DNA of 64,000 nt from Dysgonomonas sp. Marseille-P4361. Lineage in GTDB: Bacteria; Bacteroidota; Bacteroidia; Bacteroidales; Dysgonomonadaceae. Position numbers and translations under genes: made by a program. Every line of letters starts with the position of its first letter. The stretch's first letter is position 1. The stretch covers positions 806,001 through 870,000 of the forward strand of contig NZ_OPYL01000001.1 of assembly GCF_900343125.1 (NCBI RefSeq). Reading direction: 5' to 3'. Shown here in pieces: positions 10,285 to 18,912 of this stretch. The notes below the pieces were generated by a model, which saw nothing but the letters and a program-made list of their open reading frames with translations, did not search any database and had not been told where the DNA came from.

Positions 10285-10324
10285 AAGACAGACTTATGTA
10301 TTTTACATAGGTCTGTCTTCTTTT
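10285..10324. terminator. Bidirectional terminator between convergent genes
   Basis: A 16-bp stem (10285-10300 with 10304-10319, one G-T wobble) around a TTT loop, with a T-rich run on the plus side and A-rich sequence on the minus side. It sits between the C1B peptidase gene and the minus-strand DUF5686 gene. Confidence 0.88.
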
Positions 10325-12644
10325 ATAGCCCTAAAGATCTCAAATTTAGCGATAGTCTTATACCGGCCTTTTTCCCTTGTATGTTATTTAGAGAAACAAA
10401 ACCTCCTATGCCAATATAGCGAGTGAATGATATAGAGTACCCTAATTCAGTATATAAATCTACATCTGGGGTGAACAAGGTTTTAATGTGTACGTTTTCG
10501 GAAAAAGGCATTCCTTGTAGAAACGGAATCCTTTTCAGTAAGAAATATTTTCCTGAATAATTAAAGAAAGCGTTAAACCAATATCTGTTAGTTTGCAGTT
10601 CGTAATTCTCTAATAAAAGAAAAGAGTCAAATAATGAATTTAAGTTTACTAGCATGTCCGATGCCCCAAAGTGTTGGAAGTCGGCAAAGTGTGTATTCCT
10701 ATTGTCAATGAATACACCTCCTTCTAGTTTTAGATCGATTTCATTAAAATAATCGATAGGAAAATTATAGATCACTCCTCCCTTTAATTTTCTGTACTTT
10801 GAGTTATTTGTTTGCCACGATGAAAATCCCTCTTGATACTCTATATTGAAGATCGGGCTAATCCCTTTTTTGTATATCTCCAATGCGTCTGATGTATTAT
10901 ATTCTTTAGAAGGAGAGTAGGAGAACCCTACAGAATAAAAGGTTTGGTCGAAACGGTCGTCAGGATAGATGTTGGGTTTGATCTTGTTTCTGCTGATCAG
11001 AGTAAAATCGGTATTGTTTGATAAGCCAGATCTTTTCTCTACTCCCAAAGAAACTGACATCCTAAGCTTTTTATTCAGGTTTAATATATTGCTAATGGTT
11101 GCATAATCTTTTTGATAAAAGAAATTGCCATTTTCGCCAAAGAAGAGTGAAGTGAAGTAGTTCTGGTATCTTGTGATAGATAAACTGTTGAAATCAGCGG
11201 ATCTGGATCCTAGTGATAGGGAGAGTGTTCCTCTCCTCTTGGGGTCGTATTGTAATGCAATATCACTACCTCCGGCCAGACGATGGCGTGCAGTCAGATA
11301 ATAAAGGTAAGGAGTTATTTTTAATTTTTTGTTTTTATCAATATTTCCTTCAATCTCTAACCTCTGTCCTAGCCAGAATCCATCAACGTAATTATAATCG
11401 CGGAATATCATCTTTACTCCTCCGTATCTTATATTCCATCTTGAAGTGTCATTCCCAAGCATGTAACTACCAAATAAAACTTTGCCTAGCCAATAATTTG
11501 AAGGTTTGTATTTTTCTGTTTGAGGAATGGAAACATGGTTTATGTCTCCTACTAAAGGGGTGGTTCTGATAGATTCCCAAAAAAGATTTTTTTCTTCAAG
11601 AGTGTTAATCTCTTTTTCGTTTGAGAGAATAGGAAGATTGCTTGATCTATGCTGAGGCTGATAGGTTAATGATGCTGTATATTTAGCATTGGCCTTTGTG
11701 CCTAAGAGGTCTAAGAAGCTAATTGTAGATACAGTGATAGGCAATCGACTACCCTCATATACTTCATGATATATGATTTGTACCTTTTGGTCAATACCTC
11801 TGTTGGCGACTTTCAGGTCAGCACTATATAGGTCCCAAGAGTCATTAAAATATAGATATCCATTGATCAACTCAGAATCTTTAATTTTTGATTTTATCTC
11901 AATTTTATGAATTTCTTCTTTGTTATCAAGGTACGAACCCTTGTATATATAATTGTAAAAAGAAGAACCTCCATTCAGAGGCGATATTTTCCCATTGAAT
12001 CTGTTCTGGAACAACGATGAACTCAGAAACTCGATAACGCCATAATTGCTCCAGTTCTTGGATATTTTTCCATTGTGCTCCACAATTGTAACATGGCAAG
12101 AATCTGTTGCTATATTTTCTATTTGCGCATAAATCTCCTGTTCTATAACTGAATTTTTTAAATCAGAAAGTCTCTTTTTTTCTACCTTCATTCTTATTTT
12201 ATCCAAAAAATCAGCAACTTCATTAAGCTTTAATTGTCCTCTGATATAAGAAGTCGCTGAATAATAAGAAGGAGAAGATAGATACTTTTTAGATTCGGAG
12301 AGAATGTTCTTTCTAATATTTGTAGAGTTCAAGGATGCTTTGGTGTATAGGCTTTGCTCCTCTAGTATGACTTCTAATGATAGTGTATCACTATTGGTTA
12401 CATATATTTTTTTACATACCTTTTTGTGTTCGGGAAGTAAGAATGTAAGGTTGTAACTGCCTTCTTCCAAGTGTAGTTGAAATATTCCATTCTTGTCTGT
12501 TATTAGTCCTTGTCTCTTCTCGTTGATGTATATCGTAGCTCCTTCCAGAGGTGTTGCTGAAAGATCTTGAACTTTTCCTCTTATTGTTTGAGAAAAAAGA
12601 TTCAAAGAAAATAGACTGATGAACACAAGAAAAAGAGCTTTCAT
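10323..12644 (-). CDS. DUF5686 outer membrane protein with N-terminal carboxypeptidase-like regulatory domain
   Basis: A 773-residue Bacteroidota outer membrane protein. Signal peptide MKALFLVFISLFSLNLFSQ, then a CarboxypepD_reg-like Ig fold (about 20-95, with IRGKVQDLSATPLEGATIYI), a DUF5686 central region, and a long C-terminal region of alternating strands ending in RLSLNLRSLGL, consistent with an outer membrane barrel. Function of the family is unknown; it is not a canonical TonB receptor because no plug or TonB box is evident. A TATCTTTA element (12666-12673 on the minus strand) just upstream could be its -7 promoter box. It converges on the C1B peptidase gene. Confidence 0.85.
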   Translation of the reverse strand: MKALFLVFISLFSLNLFSQTIRGKVQDLSATPLEGATIYINEKRQGLITDKNGIFQLHLEEGSYNLTFLLPEHKKVCKKIYVTNSDTLSLEVILEEQSLYTKASLNSTNIRKNILSESKKYLSSPSYYSATSYIRGQLKLNEVADFLDKIRMKVEKKRLSDLKNSVIEQEIYAQIENIATDSCHVTIVEHNGKISKNWSNYGVIEFLSSSLFQNRFNGKISPLNGGSSFYNYIYKGSYLDNKEEIHKIEIKSKIKDSELINGYLYFNDSWDLYSADLKVANRGIDQKVQIIYHEVYEGSRLPITVSTISFLDLLGTKANAKYTASLTYQPQHRSSNLPILSNEKEINTLEEKNLFWESIRTTPLVGDINHVSIPQTEKYKPSNYWLGKVLFGSYMLGNDTSRWNIRYGGVKMIFRDYNYVDGFWLGQRLEIEGNIDKNKKLKITPYLYYLTARHRLAGGSDIALQYDPKRRGTLSLSLGSRSADFNSLSITRYQNYFTSLFFGENGNFFYQKDYATISNILNLNKKLRMSVSLGVEKRSGLSNNTDFTLISRNKIKPNIYPDDRFDQTFYSVGFSYSPSKEYNTSDALEIYKKGISPIFNIEYQEGFSSWQTNNSKYRKLKGGVIYNFPIDYFNEIDLKLEGGVFIDNRNTHFADFQHFGASDMLVNLNSLFDSFLLLENYELQTNRYWFNAFFNYSGKYFLLKRIPFLQGMPFSENVHIKTLFTPDVDLYTELGYSISFTRYIGIGGFVSLNNIQGKKAGIRLSLNLRSLGL

Positions 12645-12715
12645 CTTTTATTTGAAATTCAAGTGTAAAGATAAGGTAAGAGCATAAGGTTTCATAATCT
12701 AAATCCTTTAATTTC

Positions 12716-13490
12716 TAATTTAATCAGGGACATGATTTTTCATTAGACCAAATTACACCTGGCTTTATAGAAAACTTTGAAAGGCTACTCTCTCATCAAG
12801 GGCTAAGTATCAATAGCATTTCTTTTTATATGCGTAATCTTAGAGCTATTTATAATAAGGCTATTGCTGATAAACTATTGATCCCAATATTGGATAACCC
12901 TTTCGGAGAGGTTTACACTGGTGCCAAGTCAACTCTCAAACGTGCTCTTTCTAAAGAAGAAATGAGCCAGATCCATTCTTTAGATTTTACTCAGCTTTTT
13001 GAAACAAAGTCTATTTAGTTCTCTCAAGGCTTATCCAAACAAGAACAGCTGCAGCAGGCACGTGATCTCTTTCTGTTCAGTTCTCATGCAAGAGGCATGT
13101 CATTTGTTGTGGCATACCTTAAAAAAACAAATATAAAGAATGATATTTTTACCTATAGGAGACGAAAAACAGAGCAAGAATTAAATATAAAAATTAATAC
13201 TGCCTTAAAAAATCATCCTCAAATATGCTAAAATTACAGATGATAGCCCATACCTATTTCCAGTAAAAATAATAAGGAATCAAGATAAGAATGCCTATAA
13301 TCAATATCTGCTAGCATTGAGCAAACAGAATAGATATTGAAGCATATCCAAACATTAGCCAATATAAAGAGAAGAATAAGCACAGATGTAGCTTGACACA
13401 CATGTTGTACAATAACCAAAGAGGAAAATTTATTAATTTGGACTATTTCTGAAGGACTGGGGGAATCTTCAAAGATAAGAAGGATATTGA
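12716..13490 (+). pseudogene. Decayed tyrosine recombinase (phage integrase family), N-terminally truncated
   Basis: The plus strand holds the remains of a Bacteroidota tyrosine site-specific recombinase. From about 12716 the frame reads an SAM-like core-binding segment (NSISFYMRNLRAIYNKAI, NPFGEVYTGAKSTLKRAL), then a TAG at 13016-13018, then in the same frame the start of the catalytic domain (ARDLFLFSSHARGMSF, YRRRKTEQEL). A frameshift near 13226 leads to DDSPYLFPVKIIRNQ, then another to LKHIQTLANIKRRISTDVA. The Arg of the RH(S/T)W motif is replaced by a TGA stop (13394-13396, leaving HTCC), the later GHSS-type box reads GLGESS, and the nucleophile Tyr motif is gone. The N-terminal arm is missing. 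It is clearly non-functional. Confidence 0.9.
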
Positions 13491-13764
13491 CTATGGTAAT
13501 AATGAGAAATTATCTTATCAATTTCATTCCAATCAACAAAAATATTAGATTCTGCTTAAATTTAGTTCACTTACAATGTTAGGAGTATTTTATTGGGAAA
13601 AAGGATGTCATTTATTACATAAAAGGCAGCTTTCTGAAAGGAAAATATCTCATTTAAAGCTTTTAGGCTTATTTATAATATTTGTACATCAGGGGTGCAG
13701 CATGCTTTCTATCTTCCGCCACCTTAATTTTACAATTATTACAATTTTTTACACTTAACTCTTC
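13491..13764 (+). other. Non-coding/degenerate stretch between recombinase remnant and susC promoter
   Basis: AT-rich sequence with scattered stops in all frames. One 60-residue open frame at 13576-13758 (MLGVFYWEKGCHLL...) resembles nothing I recognise and has no promoter or start-site support. It is probably further decayed mobile-element sequence. No inverted repeat typical of an invertible promoter was obvious by eye. Confidence 0.4.
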
Positions 13765-13799
13765 TTTCATTTAAAAATTATTATCTTCGCGAGTCTTTA
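13765..13799 (+). promoter_or_regulatory. Candidate susC promoter
   Basis: TATCTTCG at 13792-13799 fits the -7 consensus TAnnTTTG with one change, and TTTC at 13765-13768 lies upstream at a slightly long spacing (23 bases). The resulting 5' leader would be about 180 bases and contains an inverted repeat, GAGTAT (13890-13895) with ATACTC (13909-13914). Confidence 0.4.
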
Positions 13800-13986
13800 G
13801 TAAAGTAATATTTACTGGAATTTGGCGTAAAAACCGAAGAAATGATTTATTATGTGTTTGTAAAAGCCTTAAAGTCTTAATATTGAGTGGAGTATGCCTC
13901 GGAGACTAATACTCTGTAATTAATTATTTTGTCAAATAACCTAATCGTTCAAAAAATAACTAACCTTTATTTTAAACAATTATCAC

Positions 13987-16942
13987 ATGATTACATTTAA
14001 AGAACTTAAGCAAGCTTTGTAAGACAGTCATGCTCGCACTATTTTGTGTGATGTCAACAAGTTTGTATGCACAGAAAATTGCCGTTTCAGGGACGGTAAA
14101 AGATTCTAATGGAGAAGCGTTAATTGGTGCTAGTATAAAAGAAAAAGGCACCTTTAATGGAACAGTTACAGATTTGGATGGAGCATTCTCTTTGTCGGTA
14201 GCGAGTGGTGCAACATTGCAGATTACATATACAGGCTTTAGCATGTATGAAGAAAGTGTGGCTGGTAAAACAGTATTCAATGTTGTATTGCAAGAGGATA
14301 CTAAAGCATTAGAAGAAGTAGTTGTTGTTGGGTACGGAAGTATGAAAAAAACGGACGTAGCTACAGCTATTGCAACGGTAAAACCTGAAGACTTCAACCT
14401 AGGAGGTGGACAAGATGTTCGCTCTCTTCTTGAAGGACAAGTTGCAGGTCTTAGCATCACCAGAGTTGGGGGGGAGCCCAAACCGGACAGCTACAGTCCA
14501 ATTGAGAGGAGTATCCTCTTTGGAAGGATCTAATGATCCTCTCTTCATTATTGATGGTATCCCTGGGGGAAGCTTAGAGCTAGTAAGACCAGAAGATATC
14601 GCTTCTATTGAGGTGTTGAAGGATGGTTCCGCTGCGGCTATCTATGGATCTAGAGCTAGTGGAGGGGTTATTATAATAACTACTAAACAAGGAGCAGCAG
14701 GGAAGACAAGTATAGAATATAATGCTTATGTTAGTCATTATGCCCAAGGAAGAAAACTAGACTTCCTGAATGCCAAAGAATATCTTGCTATGAAAGACAA
14801 AATAAGTAACCCTTCAGCAATCGTAGATTTGGGAGCAGATACTGATTGGTATGGAGAATTATTGAATACAAATAATATGTCTCAGAGCCACAATCTTTCG
14901 TTGAGTGGAGGTGCAGGTTCAACAACCTATAGAGCTTCTCTTTTTTATAGCGATTCTGAAAGTATAGCTAAGTCAGATGCACGTAAAGATTATGGAGGTA
15001 GAGTGTCTCTAATTACTAAAGGGCTTAATGAAATGCTTACTTTGCAAACAAACCTTGCGGCAACATATTCTAATTTGGATAGATTGAACTCAGATAATCG
15101 TGTTTGGGAGACAGCATTGAAGTTTAACCCTACTGCCCCTATTAGAAACGAAGATGGTACATTTTGGGAACACGACAGCTATCCCGAAAACGTTGTAGCT
15201 TGCAACGAGCAACAATATATGAAAAGGGATCAACAATACACATCTTTAGATGCAAGGTTGACTTTAGAACCTATTAAAGATTTACGATTTGCTATAACTG
15301 GAGGTGTTGTTTCTAACGAGTTTACAGATGGTAGATACTACAATAAGGCAAATAGAGTTTCTGTTAATAGATATAATGGAGGAGGATATGCGTATAGAGG
15401 TGAAGAGAAAAAGTTCGTTGCTTTTGCAGAACCTACAGTAAGCTATCTTAAGACATTTGCAGATACTCATAGAATAGATGCTGTAGTAGGTTACTCTTAT
15501 CGATATAACAAAGAAGAATCTTTCAATGCTTGGAATACTGGTTTTATTAGTGATGCAGTAGGTGAAAATTCTTTACAATCGGGTTCTGGGCTAAATAAAG
15601 GTACAGAATATATGGGGATGGAGAGTAAGAAAGAAGAGGACAAATTAATTGCTTTCTTCGGTCGTTTGAATTATGTTTTCGATAGTCGATACATCGCACA
15701 AGTGTCTTTACGTAGAGAAGGCTCTACAAAATTTGGAGCAAATCACAGATGGGGAAATTTCCCTTCTGCATCTTTGGCTTGGAATATAACAAATGAAGAG
15801 TTTATGAAAGCCGTTCCTGCTATCTCTAATATGAAATTACGCGTTGGATATGGAGAAACTGGACAGGCTCCAAATAAACGTTACGAATACCTTGTAACTG
15901 TTGGTTCCGGAGGATATTACTTGAAGCCGGATGGAACTTGGACTCAAACTTACGGACCTGGTAAAAACCCTAACCCAGACCTAAAGTGGGAAACAAAAAA
16001 AGAATGGAATCTTGGTTTAGACTTTGGGGTTCTAAATAACAGACTGACTGGAGCAATAGATTTTTATAAAAGAGGGTCTTCAGACCTTATCATTGGGGGT
16101 GTAGCTGTCCCTTCTCCTTCTAATGTACATTCAAGCAGTACTCTTAATATTGGGGAAACAGAAAATACAGGGATAGAGGTAACTCTGCAAGCAATTCCTG
16201 TTAATACAAAAGATTTACGTTGGAAAGCATTCTTTACTTACAGCCATTTATTCTCTAATAAACTGACTAAATATAAAGGAGGAACTTCTTATAAAGACGA
16301 AGGTGATATAGGTGGGTACGGAGCTCTAGGAAAAGCTATCAGAATGTATGAAGGCGGAGAGCTAGGACAGTTTTATGGAAGAAAATTTGCAGGGTTTGAT
16401 GAAAATGGGGAATGGCTTTTCTATAAGAAAGATGGCTCTAAAGTTTCGCCTAAGCAAATTACAGAAGAAGATTTGGGCTATATTGGTAATGGAGTTCCTA
16501 AGCATCACTTAAGCCTGACCAATATGATTGATTACAAAAATTTCGATTTTACTATAAGCTTCAAATCTCGACTAGGATTCCAGATTTTAATCGTATGAAT
16601 ATGACATATGGAAACCTTAAGACTCTGGAGAGTGGAGATAATGTTTTCAGTAATGTGTTGACAGAAGGAGTTAATGCTTCTTACCAGTATTCTGATTATT
16701 ATCTTGAAGATGGAGACTATCTAAAGATAGATAATATAACTGTAGGATACACATTTAAACATAAAAATCCGACTATACCTACATTCAGATTGTATGCTAC
16801 AGTACGTGACTTGCTAACTATAACAAACTACACAGGATACGATCCGGAAATGAAAGCAGAAGGACTAGATCCTAGTCTAGAAGATAGAAACCGTATTCCA
16901 GTCACTAGAACATTTATGTTTGGGTTAAATGTTAAATTCTAA
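13987..16942 (+). pseudogene. SusC-family TonB-dependent outer membrane transporter, interrupted by three frameshifts
   Basis: Read across the shifts this is a full-length SusC/RagA transporter of about 980 residues. MITFKELKQA starts at 13987; a +1 shift at TTT 14016-14018 creates TAA at 14020, and the signal peptide continues in another frame (MLALFCVMSTSLYAQ from 14030). A CarboxypepD_reg-like domain (KIAVSGTVKDSNGEALIGAS), TonB-box-like EEVVVVGYG and plug follow. A second +1 shift lies in a G7 run at 14468-14474 inside the plug (…TRVGG / SPNRTATVQLRG). The barrel is then open to 16592, where a -1 shift near 16585-16590 precedes the end (MNMTYGNLKTLESG … FGLNVKF). All shifts fall in short homopolymers, and neighbouring genes are intact. 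It would import glycan oligomers or other nutrients with the downstream SusD; no glycosidase is adjacent. Confidence 0.88.
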
Positions 16943-16955
16943 AAATCAAGAAAAG

Positions 16956-18595
16956 ATGAAAATTAAAAATATATTTACGACAGGAATCTCTTTAGTTATA
17001 TATTGTCTGTTTGTTGCTGTTTCATGTACAGATCTAAATCCGACAGTTTATAATGAAATTGTAACAGATAATTTCTATAAGAATAGAGAAGAAACAATGT
17101 CTGTTGTTCTGCGACCTTATACACATAGCCGTGCTGTATTCGGGCAAACCTCAAGAGAAAACTATTGGAAACTGAATGAATTGTCTGCCGATCAGCTGGC
17201 TTGGCCTCAAAAAGGACGTCACGGTTATGATGATGCCAAATGGATTCAATTCCACTATCACACATGGAGTTATTCTCACAATACAATAAAAGACTGTTGG
17301 AATCTTACTTTTATGGGATTAGGATTTTGTAACTCAGGTATTGAGAACTTATCGTCAAGAAGTGTAGAAGAACTGGGTATTACAGAAGAAGAGCGTGCAG
17401 CTTTTATCGCTGAGTTAAAAGCTAATAGAGCTTATTATTATTTGAAAGCTTTGGATCTTTGGGGAAATCTTCCTATTTCGACAACGGTGCAACCTTCTTT
17501 TCCAGAAACAAAATCTCATAAAGAAGTATTTGAGTTTGTTGAGTCTGAAATATTAGCAGTTATAGATGATCTTCCATTGCTTTCAGCTAAAGGCTTGAAT
17601 ATTGGACGTTTCACAAAGGCTGCAGGTTATGCTATGCTTGTTGAGTTATATCTAAATGCAGAAAAATGGTATGGTCAAGCTCGCTGGGATGACTGTATTA
17701 AATATTGTGATCTTTTGATGCAAGGAAAAGGTGGTGCACAGAAAGATGTAATGAAGTTAGATAAAGACATTTTGACAACGTACTATAATACGAATACACA
17801 AGATGCTTATGAGCATATTCTTGTCCTATCATATGATTATCAAGACACAAATGATAGATGCGGATGGAGTGGCGATTTTTATCATTTTAATCAAAAATAC
17901 ATCTATGGGGGAACTTCTAATGGTAATGACGGAGTTGTAGTTATCCCTTCTGCTTATGATAAATTTGCAGATAACGATTTAAGAAAGAAAGAATGGATGT
18001 TAATAGGCCCTCAATACTATTATAACGATCCAACTAAACCTGTTCTTGGAACAGATGAATATATAGGAAACCACTGGTATTCGTAAAAGAAATCCAAAGA
18101 TTTAGCGAAGGAAAAACAGAATCATCTATGACTACAGGTGAAGAAAATAGTGGTGCACGCTTTAATAAATATCGTCCAGGTGCAGAAAATGATGCTAGCT
18201 ATTGGAGTAATGACTGGGTGCTTTATCGTTTGACTGAAATCTATTTTGCTAAAGCTGAAGCTTTAATGCGTAAAAATGGAGGAAAAGCGACTGCTGAGGC
18301 AGTACAATTGATCAACGATTGTCGTAAACGTGCTTTCTCTGATGCAGATTGGGAAACAGAGAAATATACAACTGCAACATTGACATTGGATGAATTGCTT
18401 GAGGAAAGAGGACGTGAATTTATCTTCGAAGGAAAACGTAGAACAGATTTGATTCGTTTTGGTAAATTCTTAACAGAAAGCTGGTGGGATCACAAGCCAA
18501 TAACAAGTGAACACTTAGAATGGTATCCTATTCCAAAAACACAAAGAGAATTAAATCCTAATTTAGTTCAAAATCCAGGATATGTAGAGAATTAA
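16956..18595 (+). pseudogene. SusD/RagB-family surface lipoprotein, one frameshift
   Basis: The nutrient-binding partner of the preceding SusC. The ATG at 16956 begins a lipoprotein signal (MKIKNIFTTGISLVIYCLFV, lipobox AVSC), preferred over an in-frame ATG at 16929 that overlaps susC. Helical SusD features include ELKANRAYYYLKALDLWGN and, near the C terminus, LTEIYFAKAEALM and EERGREFIFEGKRRTDLIRF. One base is missing in the CC at 18071-18072: the frame ends at 18086 (NHWYS), whereas a third C would give GNPLVFVKEIQRFSEGK and join the C-terminal part (open through 18595). Read across the shift it is about 546 residues, normal length. Probably inactive as written; see findings. Confidence 0.88.
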
Positions 18596-18619
18596 TGAAT
18601 TCTAGACCTAAATAAAGTA

Positions 18620-18654
18620 AAATAGGGAACCAAATAAGGTTCCCTATTTTTTTT
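18620..18654 (+). terminator. Terminator after susD
   Basis: A 12-bp perfect stem (AAATAGGGAACC / GGTTCCCTATTT) with loop AAATAA, followed by more T. Closes the susCD unit. Confidence 0.92.
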
Positions 18655-18865
18655 CTGGCAATACTTATGATAATATAGGTAAGGGTAAGTAATTTTATCA
18701 AAATATGGAGAGACAACTAATACCCCCCCCCTTTCCCGCCTAATTTTAAATATGAAATAGGATTTGGTAATTTGATATAGGTATATTGTCTTTGTCTGTG
18801 GTACATTTAAGAAATTAGAGTTTTTAAGTTGTTAATATTTCGATTCTTTAATTCTTTATAAAAAG
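18655..18865. other. Intergenic stretch with a C9 homopolymer
   Basis: The gap between susD and the minus-strand lyase holds two terminators and, between them, AT-rich sequence with a run of nine C at 18723-18731 followed by TTTCCCGCC. No gene or RNA was recognised. Confidence 0.5.
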
Positions 18866-18894
18866 AAAAGGATTCCTATTTAAGGAATCCTTTT
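18866..18894 (-). terminator. Terminator of the TPL-like lyase gene
   Basis: A 12-bp stem (18866-18877 with 18883-18894, AAAAGGATTCCT) around ATTTA. Read on the minus strand it ends in a T-rich run (CTTTTTAT). Confidence 0.88.
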
Positions 18895-18912
18895 GTATAT
18901 GTCTAAATGTAA

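Noticed and set aside
12830-13018. A 62-residue open frame as an independent small gene
   Set aside because: Its sequence is the middle of a tyrosine recombinase whose frame continues before and after the stop.
13576-13758. A 60-residue open frame upstream of susC
   Set aside because: No recognisable product, no promoter or start support, and it lies in degenerate sequence.
13972-14481. Long minus-strand open frame over the susC start
   Set aside because: It is the reverse shadow of the susC N-terminal coding region; composition and position give no support.
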